This document shows, one piece after another, positions 46,616 through 58,464 of a stretch of DNA of 64,000 nt. The notes beneath the pieces are model-generated. The model was not told where the DNA came from, did not search any database, and saw only the letters and a program-made list of their open reading frames with translations. The stretch is from Liolophura sinensis (lineage: Eukaryota; Mollusca; Polyplacophora; Chitonida; Chitonidae): assembly GCF_032854445.1 (NCBI RefSeq), contig NC_088306.1:20743764-20807763 (forward strand), in the 5' to 3' direction. The position numbers and the translations under genes were made by a program. Position 1 is the first letter of the stretch; every line of letters begins with the position of its first letter.

Positions 46616-49600
46616 AGAATGGTTCAAGTTAGTGTTAGCAAATTAGGACGGATCCTTAGTGAAATTACAAACACATGTCTCATTTATTACATATAAATCT
46701 ATTGGGAGGAATGCTCTTGCAAAGGGTTCCTTTGGAAAGTCATTTTAGTAAAAATAATCGGATGGACGACGCGTGTTATGCAAATGTGAAACGTGACATT
46801 CACATTTATCCACCAGTTACGTACTTTGTATCGCTGCGTCTCCTGACGCAAATCACACCTGTTCAGGTAAGCATGCCTAACATTTTACGCGGAGCAAAGT
46901 TATTTCATTGGAATCTCGCGGCGTATAAGTTAATAGCAATTGGAAAATGGCGATTCGTTATCCAGCCGAGTGTAAACAAACAGACCCAATAGACATGGGC
47001 TAATTTAGATCTCAAGGAACCGCGGACAACTGTCTCTGTTCTTATCTTAACGGAAAATGCCAAGTGGAAAGCCAAAATGGACGGAACTATAATGCATTTT
47101 ACACGATCGTCTTGCGGTTGGCATTTGTCCGTGTTGATCCATGAGGGAACACCTCTGAAAGTAATACAAAATAAATACAGGAGCCATACAGCGATGGAGA
47201 TGTTTTGTCGACCAATTACCGGCGACCCCCCGGGCATATAACTAACTATTGCCAACACCTGAATACAAGTAAAGCTGTCCAAAGAAAAGCCGGTATAGCA
47301 TGTGAACCAAGAGTATAGTAAACATAAGGGCTGGGGAGGTCGGATGGGTGGTTCAAGTGTGTGCACTCATCCGAAAACCAGAACCATCCAAATTATCATT
47401 GTCAGAAAAGGACATTTTTGCGCATAGGGTGTATTGTCCGTTACATATTGAGATATTTACGTGTCAGTGCTGTGGAAGTGGCGCATGCTCCTTACAGCGC
47501 ATGCGCCGCTCTCTGCGTTCACTATGCATCACTGTATACACATGCATACTCTTTATCTAAAGTGTGCACAATATGACTATATCCGTCCCCTGAAACAATT
47601 TTATGGATGAATGCTGATTAAATAGTGAAGCTAGGAATAAAAGATTCCGTGCGTCGCACAGACACCAAAGGTCAAACTTGTCTGGTGACGGCAGTGATGA
47701 AAAGCAAGCATAGTGAGCGGCACATACGCTGTAAGGAGTATGACAGTCGCGAAATAATTTATTTGCAAACTGTATCCTGAGAGCGCGTTCTGAAATACTA
47801 CTCGTGAACTTCAATAATCCTGCTGTGTGCCAAATAGGGTCGGCGTTACGTAACAGAACCACAATTTGCAGTTTTCAGCCTTATCAGAAAGACAAATTAG
47901 ACCTACAGATACGATAGGCGGAGTATAGGCATTGCCTGCATAGGTTAGGTACATTTAAATGTACGATAGTTATGTTTTATAAACTTATTTCTGTCTTTCA
48001 GATATGTATTGCCTTTTTGAAAGTTTTGTAGGCCTTGAGCCATTGTTTTTCTATCAGCATAGTAGCAGCTAGGACTTGGTTGGTTCCTCATGCATACGCT
48101 TTCATCTCGGCCAGTTTTCACGTGACATAGCCTGTTCACGTATGAAATATTAACCGTATACATTACAGTGGCTGCTTTTACAGACAGCGTAGAGACCGAA
48201 ATACCCCAATTGTGTATCATCGTTACCTGATCACATTTTTTTCTGAATGCTATTGCAGCTAAGCACTTTGATAAATCCAGGCAAAAAAATGACACAAAAA
48301 AGAAGCTGCAGCCAAAAACACAGAACTCGAATCCCAGAAATGCCAACGGACTTCTGTTTATTTCTTTATAAAACACATTCTGCCCCCAACGCGTGATATC
48401 GCGGCGATGTATTTATTGCTCAGTATACAACTGTCTGTGGAACATTCCCATGATTGGACGGCTTAATGCATACCTCATCATCAGTCACATATATCGAGGC
48501 CACTACTGAAGGCCTGCCCTATTGGATTTCCGAGCATTTTCACAGTTCAGGCACAGTTCACAGTTCAGGATGCGTTCCAGGCATTAGCGCCGGGCCTTAG
48601 ACGTTCGGTGAATAAGGAAATTCAGTGCCGTTTGCTGCTAGTTTTGACAGTCTTCAGTCAAAAAGTGGCGTTTTCTCAGTTTGAAACCCTCGTGATATAT
48701 GATCTGCATAAATTAATTGAAATTTCCTGGTTGTTTATTATTCGCATACAACAGAAGATTGTATGAAAGTCTTTGCCTGTCAGTTCGTAGACCGTCGAGA
48801 GTTTTATTTTCATAACACAGAAATCAATTTTCCACATCACAGTCCTGGTCGTATGTTTGTTTGGGTTATGGTTTTACTATCATCCGTCGGGAGTAGAATA
48901 AAATCTCCACAATCTTATTTCCGGTCATGGAATTTCGCGTTTCACATTTTCTGGTGTTGTTATTACGTAACTCTCCAGATGCAATTTGTGAAGGAAATGA
49001 CATGGTAAACAGTGGTGTCTTATACCGACGGCTGTATTCATCGGAAATGAAAATGTTTACAAGGCTGGAGAAAGCGTTTATGCCATCCTGGAAGGGAAGA
49101 GTATAAGCGTTGGTTTGCACGAGGCCGACTTGTGCAGTTGTAGCCTGATATATGGATAGTTTCGTGAACAGCGCATATTTTCCCACCAGCGATATTGTTA
49201 ATGTCCAGGACTGACATTCAGTCCGAAGCCGTCGATGAGTAATGATTAGAGCTGGCGTATATACCTTGTTCAACTCATGAGAAAGCATGTAGATACATGT
49301 ACATAAATCGACTCGCGTGTTTCCATTAAATGGAGCCGAAAATTTCTTTAAGGACATCTCACCTGTGTAACAACATAAAACTATAATGCTTATTGGACTA
49401 AGTTATCGCGAGAATCTCGTCGTGAAACGTGATACGAACATATGAAATCGGTCATGGTTACCATGGAGATATGCGCTGAAGGAGCTGTCCATTTTTTCTC
49501 AAGGTGTATCGTTGCAATGTAACGTCCGAAAACAATACAGATATTTGTTTAAGATGGAATTTACAGTCTCAACAGGACTGACATGTACTCGACCTTAGTT

Positions 49601-50370
49601 ATGATGTCCTTGCTTCATCAAAAGATCGTAAAATTCCCGCAAAGTCGAATAGCAGCTCGCGTGGGATGTAAGATTTTCGGAGTTCTGACGGAAAACCTGC
49701 TAAGCGCTCTGAGAATATGTTATGCATTCTTGTTTTACCCTTTTGTCAGCGATGTTTGTGACATTCTCGGCTTATGATTCACGCTGAGCCAAAGGGCAGG
49801 GGTCCTGGTTTGAAAAACAATTGTGCTACAAAAAGCTATTTCGGCTATTGTCTAACGTTACAGCTTTTGACTGGAGTTCAGATGTAAATGTCACGCCCTC
49901 TTTATAACTTTGGCGTACAGCTTGATTTTATTCGTAATCTTAGGTAACATTAGCTCTATTTCAACTATTGTGTGGATTTCTGATGAATATGAGAGAGAGA
50001 AAAAAAGACAACATATCTTTTAGACTCTTGTATTTTTACAATGTACTCTGACTAATATATGAAGTTAATTAATTTTACAACAACAACAACGGTTGATGGA
50101 AGGTAAATCTGCATTGTATAGATCCATTAACAATCCTTTAACAAGGGCACAACTATGATGAATTTTTAAGAAACTTTCTAGCACTTCTGCTCGAATCATG
50201 TCGCTCTACTGAACTTTAACCCAAACAAAGCAATTTAGGAAACTAAGTTAAGAAAGATTTGATTCACGTATTTGTGTAAAAGTAGCCCCTGATGTTCAGC
50301 AATCCCCATTGAATTCTGTCCACTCCTTTTCTCAGTACTTTCCATGGGGTTTACAGGAATTTTTCTGAAA
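46616..50370. other. Gene-poor stretch between 46.6 and 50.4 kb
   Basis: Minus-strand ORFs of 143-163 codons at 46,905-47,366, 47,945-48,376 and 48,866-49,357 have no family resemblance, no plausible splice context and look like chance ORFs. An imperfect inverted repeat around CTCCTTACAGCG (47,468-47,510) and its counterpart (47,710-47,745) is the only structure seen. Confidence 0.45.
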
Positions 50371-50375
50371 ACAAA

Positions 50376-51780
50376 AAAGTTGTTTTCCACCAATATTTTG
50401 TACACACTGAGCTCGCTTGGATGGTGAAGCCAGTGCGTTACCTATGTGATAATTGTCAGTTTCCCACCAGTATTTTGTTCACATTGAGCTCGCTCGGCTG
50501 GTGAGACCAGTGCGTTACCTATGTGATAATTGTCACTTTCCCACCAGTATTTTGTTCACATTGAGCTCGCTGGGCTGGTGAGACCAGTGCGTTACCTATG
50601 TGATAATTGTCAGTTTCCCACCAGTATTTTGTTCACATTGAGCTCGCTGGGCTGGTGAGACCAGTGCGTTACCTATGTGATAATTGTCAGTTTCCCACCA
50701 GTATTTTGTTCACATTGAGCTCGCTGGGCTGGTGAAACCAGTGCGTTACCTATGTGAAAATTGTCGCTTTCCCACCAGTATTTTGTTCACATTGAGCTCG
50801 CTCGGCTGGTGAAGCCAGTGCGTTACCTATGTGATAATTGTCAGTTTCCCACCAGTATTTTGTTCACACTGAGCTCGCTCGGCTGGTGAAGCCTGTGCGT
50901 TACCTATGGGATAATTGTCAGTTTCCCACCAGTATTTTGTTCACATTGAGCTCGCTCGGCTGGTGAAGCCAGTGCGTTACCTATGTGATAATTGTCAGTT
51001 TCCCACCAGTATTTTGTTCACATTGAGCTCGCTCGGATGGTGAAGCCTGTGCGTTACCTATGTGAAAATTGTCACTTTCCCACCAGTATTTTGTTCACAT
51101 TGAGCTCGCTCGGCTGGTGAAGCCTGTGCGTTACCTATGTGATAATTGTCAGTTTCCCACCAGTATTTTGTTCACATTGAGCTCGCTGGGCTGGTGAAAC
51201 CAGTGCGTTACCTATGTGAAAATTGTCGCTTTCCCACCAGTATTTTGTTCACATTGAGCTCGCTCGGCTGGTGAAGCCAGTGCGTTACCTATGTGATAAT
51301 TGTCAGTTTCCCACCAGTATTTTGTTCACACTGAGCTCGCTCGGCTGGTGAAGCCTGTGCGTTACCTATGGGATAATTGTCAGTTTCCCACCAGTATTTT
51401 GTTCACACTGAGCTCGCTCGGCTGGTGAAGCCAGTGCGTTACCTATGTGATAATTGTCAGTTTCCCACCAGTATTTTGTTCACATTGAGCTCGCTCGGAT
51501 GGTGAAGCCTGTGCGTTACCTATGTGATAATTGTCAGTTTCCCACCAGTATTTTGTTCACATTGAGCTCGCTCGGCTGGTGAAGCCTGTGCGTTACCTTT
51601 GTGATAATTGTCAGTTTCCCACCAGTATTTTGTTCACATTGAGCTCGCTCGGCCGGTGAAGCCTGTGGGTTTCCTATGTGATAATTGTCAGTTTCCCACC
51701 AGTATTTTGTTCACATTGAGCTCGCTCGGCCGGTGAAGCCTGTGGGTTACCTATGTGATAGTTGTCAGTTTCTCGCCGCA
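50376..51780. repeat. Second 77-bp minisatellite, about 18 copies
   Basis: The unit includes TTTCCCACCAGTATTTTGTT, CACATTGAGCTCGCTCGGCT, GGTGAAGCCAGTGCGTTACC and TATGTGATAATTGTCAG. It is unrelated in sequence to the 35-39 kb array. A six-unit block is duplicated: TTGTCGCTTTCCCACCAG occurs at 50,761 and 51,223, 462 bp (6 x 77) apart. Confidence 0.96.
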
Positions 51781-52567
51781 GGCCGGTATATTTTATTCAT
51801 GGAACTTCGGTTTCTTTATTATAAATGTAATATATTTGAGCACAGTTTCTAACTCTACTTAATCATACAATGAATTAACACTATATTATGGATGTTAAAA
51901 GCAACTATTACTTTATAAATTTTGTTAAAACATTGGTTCGCAAGACGCCTGAGGCAAATGGACAACTCTGACAACGATTCAATGTTTTTACGGTATTTTC
52001 AACCATGTCTGAAACCGACAATCGATAATCAAGGAGTAATTAATATTAGTAACATCGATTTTCACAGAAACTATTTCGAATAAGGCTTAAATTCAAGGAT
52101 GACTTTATGATAGGTAAGAAAAACCTGGACGTGATGAACGCCGGGAGATGGACTGATCTGCGCAGAATCGCCACATACGTGTTATTCCAGGTCAGTGCGC
52201 ACCTGCAAACACCTGTAGATGATAGGTGAGCTAAGGTCACGACGGGTCGGAATGTTAATGATTCTGCACTGATCACAGCCTCTCAGACAATAAAATGTGC
52301 ATACGACCTGAGGAGCTTTGGAGTTCCAACACTACATGTAGATATTTTGGGAAGCCTAAAACTCACTGACCTCGGTTTCAAAGTATTATTGGAAACTCGT
52401 TTGTCTAAAGAGAACAGCTTGTTGGAATTCCAAGTGGTTGGCCTCCAAGCTAGGCTGTTATCTGGTTCATTGAACCAAGTTTGAGATATGGATGGGTGTT
52501 ATTCTTTGAAGCCTAGTTCCATGACAGCACAACAGTTGCTTTCAGTATCAGTGGGTTGACATAAATC

Positions 52568-52633
52568 CAGTATTATCGTTAATAGGGATTACACATGATC
52601 CAAACCGAGTAATCCCTATTAACGATAATACTG
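52568..52633. repeat. Perfect 25-bp hairpin
   Basis: Left arm 52,568-52,592 starts CAGTATTATCGTTAATAGGG; right arm 52,609-52,633 is its exact reverse complement; the loop ACATGATCCAAACCGA is 16 nt. Confidence 0.96.
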
Positions 52634-53857
52634 TTACTTAATCCACTTTCTAAAATGACATCTGTACCTATCTGACATAAATCCCCCTGGAGATTAGCTA
52701 TTTTTAACACACTTTCGAGCACATATGTTATATTTCTTTGAGCGGTGAAAGGAATCAAATCTATTTGAAAGATATACATCGGTTTTTATGGAATTTAAAG
52801 AAGGCAACAATTACTCTTATTTTTAACTGTTTGAGAAGACAAATGCACATTATTCTTATTTTGAAAGTAATAAAGGAAATATATTTTGGGCTTCTTGTCA
52901 GATCTAATTTTGATTTCAATGTAATAATTCCTGACAAAATTTTTGGAATTAACGAATAAATAAAGTACGTATGAGTAGAATCGGTTCTTCGTGTGGATGT
53001 AGGCCCTATTCAAACTATACAGATAAATACATCGTTATAAAGCAGTAAGTGATTTACTGGGTGCATAAGTTATTAATGCTTTCCCTCAGCTTAGAAAGAC
53101 GGAACATGTCAACCGCGATAGCTTTAACTTGATGAAAATTCCATAACCTAATTATGCCGAGCAATTTTTTTCCCAGTGAAACCCATTTATACCATTTATC
53201 ATGGTATATGTCAATCAGCGGGGGACACGCGGCTCGCTAATAGCCTCATCAACGGCCTGGTTTATCTAACGGGGATTTTGAAGTTATTGCCAGCGACGTT
53301 CGTCTGGTTTCTACTCTCTATCTCCTTCTCTATGCACGTTTACTTGTATGCCTCTAAGACACGTGCGTTCCTTCATGACGCCGTCCTGCCAACAGCTTCA
53401 CTCACTCGGCCTATCAGCATTCCTCTCACCAAAGGCCAAAGTGTTCGCCGGATCGAGCGGTCTCACTGGAAAGACTCAAACCACGCTCGGTCATCTTCGG
53501 GGTTTTCCGGCCAAACAGATCCATTCATTACCGATTTTTGGGCTTCTTTTATACGTTGGAACTACTGAAGTTGTCTACCCTACGTGTACGATTTTGTGAA
53601 CAATTACCTCACTTACATACTCAGGACAAAATCTGTTAACAAACAATTACGTTACGATTTGTATTTTGTGTGCCGTACAAAATGATTTCGACCGTTATGG
53701 GAACTTTGTACGGGAATGATCGCTGAGAATTGTTACGGAAATGAAAGTTTTCTTTAAACTTAAATCGTCCATTTTTTGTGCAAAGAGGCTTTGGAAGGAA
53801 TGATTTCATGTTTCAAATTTGATAGTACCATAAATGATTCTCATTCCTGAATGGTTT

Positions 53858-54182
53858 CAGGAATGTGTTAACAATACATATGGTTCTTCTCTTTTCAAGC
53901 TTCATGTAGTGGACCAGACAGGTTTCAGGAATGAGTTGACAATAGTTCTTCTCTTTTCAAGCTTCATGTGGTGGACCCGAAAGGTTTCAGAAATGAATTG
54001 ACAATAGTTCTTCTCTTTTCAAGCTTAATGTGCTGGGCCCAAATGGTTTCAGAAATGGGTGAACAATAGTCCTTCTCTTTTCAAGCTTCATGTGGTGGAC
54101 CTAAAAATTTCAAGGAATGGGTTGACGATAGTTATTCTCTTTTCAAGCTTCATGTAGTGGACCCAAATGGTTTCAGGAATGG
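53858..54182. repeat. Tandem repeat of about 62 bp, five copies
   Basis: The unit has GGTTTCAGGAATG, TTGACAATAGTTCTTCTCTT, TTCAAGCTTCATGTGGTGGA and CCCAAA. Confidence 0.9.
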
Positions 54183-54831
54183 GTTTACTACAATTAGACA
54201 TATAGACATATAAGACAGTACACCGTGGCAAAACGGAGTAAACAACACCTGTGTGGATCTATGAAAAACTCTTATACGTACAATTAGCCTGTTTCTAATT
54301 AGCCAATGCTCTGTACAGCGTTGTATTTTTAACCTGTCTATTTTTAGGATATCGAATATCACGCTACTTGTTAAAACATAGGGGATATGAGAATGCCTGT
54401 TGCGCAAACCATTCTTGGCTTTAGCAAGATATAGTTGAGATATAGTCTAGCTGAATGAACATAGTTCATTCATAAACTAGGGCCCAGTTGTTCTAAAGTG
54501 TATTAGCTAATATTGGTATTAGGTCATATTTTATATTCAAAATTTTAACCAAACTCAGCAGCCAATGCAGTTGTCCAAAGGCAAAGCATAACAGCAGCAG
54601 TTTTAGTTCACATTTAATGTACTGGTACACAAGTTTTTTTTAGGCTAAGCACAAAATTGGACGGCTTTGCTTAAAGTTAAATCTGGTATTGAGTCTTGAA
54701 CCCATTGTGGACAACCGGACCCTGGTATGTAAAACTGTTCCTTGATAAGCAAGGTGTGGTCTGATAAAAAAGCTGAATGAATTTATTTCGTTTGTAAACC
54801 AATTACGTAAACTATTCTTTACTTACGCAGT

Positions 54832-55050
54832 TATTTATTATTTGATTTGTGCTTCAAGCCACACTCAAGAATATTTCACTTATACGACGGCGGTCATCAT
54901 TATGGTGGGAGGAAACTAGACAGAGCTCGGGGGAAACCCAAGACCATCCCCAGGTTGCCGCAAGACCTTCCCACTTACATTGCATTGGTGGGATGCTCCA
55001 GGGTTATTGCGCTGTGCTAACTCCATTGGCCACAGAGGTTCCCTGCAATG
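54832..55050 (-). mobile_element. SINE family 1, near full length
   Basis: Reverse orientation: TTATTTATTATTTGATTTGT, CACTCAAGAATATTTCACTT, CATTATGGTGGGAGGAAACT, ACGGCGGTCATCATTATGGT and the head complement GCTAACTCCATTGGCCACAG. Confidence 0.88.
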
Positions 55051-56689
55051 TATTGTTGAGACAGAATAGTTCAATGAACGTATAAACCACCCATAAACAT
55101 TCTTAAGGAGGTCAGCCTTTTGGTGTCATTCGACTCGTCCTTTCTGTGCGCAAAACGTTAGTTACACGGCCGATCAAGACGGTGAAAATATTTCACTCAT
55201 TCAGCCAGACCTCACAAATCACAAGCAGTCAGCCTCACCACTCTGCTAATATGTCTCAGTGATGCTGGAGTGTAATATCCTGTCTGTCTAATAGAGTCTT
55301 TGTGTTGAAATTATAGAAAAAAATTATAAAACCAACAGCTTAAATTTTGAGTGAACTACTAGCACAGGGAACAATTTTTGTGACCATAAAAAGGTTACTT
55401 TATATTTTATAATTTGGATGAATGAATAATGTCTATTCCTCGGAATAACCTTGAACGGTGCAGTCTGGGATTGGATCTTTACATGCATTTATGTAGACCG
55501 GTGTAAATAGAAGCAGAACGCTTTTCTCACGTAGCAACTGCAATTCAACTTTTTCCAACAAGTCCAAAATCTTCTGATTTGAACTAAAATGATTTTGTCA
55601 TTTAGGCCCTATAGAACAGACGACATTCCTTTCGTTCCGTTTACATTTAAACTTAGGCCAAATTTAGACTTCCTAGAAATTCCAAAATTCATCTATGACC
55701 TACAGACTGGACGGTCAATTGGTTACCATACGCCCGTGTTGTAACCCATGACAAAAATGCTGCAATGATTCACGCCCCCTGTCAGCTGGTTTGCTCATTA
55801 CGTAGGCAATGATCAAAGCCCCATTGAATAACAGAGTGCGGTTGGACGCAGTTTCCAGCAGATTCACGCTGATTTCCGCACGTGCTGGACTAATTTTACG
55901 GGCGGTGGCAGCAGAATTTTGTCTGATTACCTAGAGTGATAACATATCAGTCCGCCAATTCTGTGCTTCTTATAACAGCATGTTTTCACAACGTTGGAAC
56001 AGGCCAGAGTCATACAGAAAAGGGGCAATAAAAAAGGGCCATACAAAAAAGGAGGAGGGGGGAGTGGTAGAGGATTACGTGTTCTGTAGATTGAGTTGAG
56101 CAGACTTTATAATCGAAGGTTTCATATTACGGGCACAAGCATGTATGTTTGCACATGTGTGCATGGAAATGAGCTGATTTGAATCTTGGTGCGACGGCAG
56201 TGCACATGTGGTGCACGCTGAGCATTGTAGATATGGAAATTAAAACAATCAATGACAGCTGTGCTTTTCTAACTAAAACCATTACTTGTTGATATTTATC
56301 CACGTGTCAGCAGGATGTATTACATGTCACTTGTTTTTAGTTGGTTTGTTTTTTACTTTCACGTTTGGGCAAAATTTGCTTACTTTGAAACGTTTCCATT
56401 GGGCGCCATATCGTATTGACTCGATTGCAACTTGACACAAGTACCCCATTGTAGATTCCATAGCTGTGATTCTTGAATATGGCTTTAAGCAACAATCAAA
56501 TAAAGACATACATCTTGAATGCAAACTAGGTCATACTGTATCTTGTGAAATCACCACGACACAGAAGACAAGTGTAAAATTGAATTTATGCTTTTTTAAG
56601 TTGATCAACTCACGCTAGGCATACAGGGGTTTATCATTCCCCTAAACATAAACTTTTTAAAAATAACTTAAGCTCACAATGCGCGTGAG

Positions 56690-57025
56690 TGCTTAGGGTT
56701 TAACGTCGTACTTAACAATTTCTCAGTCATATGACGACGAAGGAGCCTTTAGAGTGCATGAAAGTGTAATGTGCCTCCTCGTAGCGGGACCACCACTCTT
56801 TTATCTACTGCTGCTTCACTGAGACGACTTACCGAAGGCAAGTAAGCCGCCCCACTCGAGGCATTATACTGATACGGGTCAACAAGTAGTTGCACTATCC
56901 CCTTAACTCTGAACGCTAAGTCAGGAAGCTACAACTTCCTTTTTTAAAGTCTTAGGTGTGACCCGACCCAGGATCTACCGCTCCCGAAGAGGACGCTCTA
57001 CCAACTGTGCTATTACTGTTGGTCT
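56690..57025 (-). mobile_element. SINE family 2 copy
   Basis: On the plus strand: GTGAGTGCTTAGGGTTTAAC, TTCTCAGTCATATGACGACG, GCTGCTTCACTGAGACGACT, CCCTTAACTCTGAACGCTAA, and GACGCTCTACCAACTGTGCT at the tRNA-like end. Confidence 0.9.
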
Positions 57026-57400
57026 TTAATGACTGGAATAAGAAAGCACAGTATAGAATCGAGTTTAACAAATACTGCTGTATGCCCTGTATCTTACGTA
57101 CATGTTAGCAACTGTCGTGGAGCATTTGTACAAATCTGAGTGCTTTAAACATTAGTAAGATAGGTAACCGGGTAGAAATCGATAATCTAATGTAATGAGA
57201 TACCTACACTGTATATATTTATAGCAGCTGCTAAAGTTTGAATTTTACATTTATAATATTTAAACTAGATATCATTTCTCAATGTCTGGAGTAACAAGGC
57301 ATAATATAGCATCGAGTTCAATAAATACTGTATGCACTAAATCGTGAGTAGCTGTTGGCAACTGTCGTGGAGTATTTGTACAGATTTGAGTGCTTTGAGG
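57026..57400. repeat. Direct duplication of about 110 bp with 200-bp offset
   Basis: Ordered words shared by about 57,035-57,150 and 57,285-57,400: AATCGAGTT/CATCGAGTTC, AATACTG, GCAACTGTCGTGGAG, ATTTGTACA and TGAGTGCTTT. Confidence 0.75.
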
Positions 57401-57411
57401 GTGTCTCTTGA

Positions 57412-57819
57412 TTACTTCCACCGATACACAAAAAGCTTCGCTTGTCTCGAACAATGTATTTCAGGGCGTTGTCTGGAAGGCAGAAAACAGACAAGACAAT
57501 GAAAGCTTTCAGCATAGAAAACATTTCCTCGCAGCGTATAGGGAACCATATGTTTGAACGACTTCTCTAATTCATCTGGTGTAGGTTCGTCCATTCCATC
57601 TATTGCCCTCGACACGATTTTAGTATCCTTCCAGCTCAAAATACAGCTCAGTCCTTGCCTACCCGGCCAGGGGTACATCTCCATTCTAACACAATCCCCC
57701 TCGCTCACTCTCGGGGTACGTACGGTGTGAGATGCCAACGGCATTACTACAAAAATTCCTCGGCCTTCGAAAAGAAACCAGCGACACGCAGAGACCTGGG
57801 CTGCTAATTCAAGCCTCAT
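57412..57819 (-). CDS. Uncertain 135-codon ORF, unrecognised
   Basis: Starts MRLELAAQVSACRWFLFEGR and ends KLFVYRWK. I do not recognise it. It is longer than typical chance ORFs in this window and has a cysteine-rich, mixed composition without obvious repeats; no signal peptide or membrane segment is clear. Its 3' end runs into a direct duplication. It could be a chance ORF, an exon remnant or a small lineage-specific gene. Confidence 0.2.
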   Translation of the reverse strand: MRLELAAQVSACRWFLFEGRGIFVVMPLASHTVRTPRVSEGDCVRMEMYPWPGRQGLSCILSWKDTKIVSRAIDGMDEPTPDELEKSFKHMVPYTLRGNVFYAESFHCLVCFLPSRQRPEIHCSRQAKLFVYRWK

Positions 57820-58381
57820 TCGCCTTTTGGCTTCGCTTTCGCTCCACCGATTTTTCTTTCACTTTTTTTCCCTCTCGATTGCCTGTCAAGTAGCTCGTAG
57901 AGAGAAACCTGATCCAAGGCTCATCTTAGCCCATGTGGTCTGACTTCTCTGTCTTGTAGCAGGCTTTGTTCTTCACTCTTCCACTCTCACAAGTTATAGC
58001 ACTCTGCTGAGAGAGGACGGCTAACATAGGCTAGGTTAGTCGAAGCTCTGAACAAACAGCCCTAGCGTGAGTCTCTTTCTTGTACCGGTAATTCAAAATT
58101 TTCGAGTTCTTATGACTCTTTAACAGCCGAGTCTGTTCTGAATTCTGTAGTTTCTAACATCTGTTAAATAGTGTTCCTCACGTGTGTCTTGAACTGTCTG
58201 ATTGTAACGAAATTTATTGACAGGTCAACCGAGTTCCATTTCCGATAAAGTTAGAATCAGAAGACAAATCCGAGTACCAGAATAACATTTGTTTACACAC
58301 TATCTACTTTCATTTAAAGACGAAGGTTGTATTCTTTAATACTGTCTTACGTTTCATGATGTTTTTTTTTCTTATTTTTAG

Positions 58382-58464
58382 ATCTTAGAAGTTCACAATG
58401 GCGGATTTACTCGACAAACTTAACGAAGCCAAATGGGAGGTAATTCCAGAAAGTGCTAAGTCAG
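58382..58464 (+). CDS. First coding exon of an unrecognised plus-strand gene
   Basis: A T-rich acceptor (TTTCTTATTTTTAG, ending 58,381) precedes a short 5' UTR and TTCACAATGGCGG, a good translation start context, at 58,398. The frame reads MADLLDKLNEAKWEVIPESA then KS and is cut after one base of the next codon by a strong donor TCAG|GTGAGTAAG. The acceptor just before the ATG implies an upstream non-coding exon, possibly the one ending at 29,005. Coding starts at 58,398. The 22 residues are not enough for me to name a family. Confidence 0.6.

Larger units (their letters stand above)
51781..56680. other. Gene-poor stretch between 51.8 and 56.7 kb
   Basis: No recognisable coding sequence on either strand. 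The 130-codon plus-strand ORF at 53,176-53,568 has no known family. Repeats in the interval are listed separately. Confidence 0.45.

Noticed and set aside
46905-49357. Minus-strand ORFs of 143-163 codons
   Set aside because: No domain, signal or splice context; lengths fit chance in this stretch.
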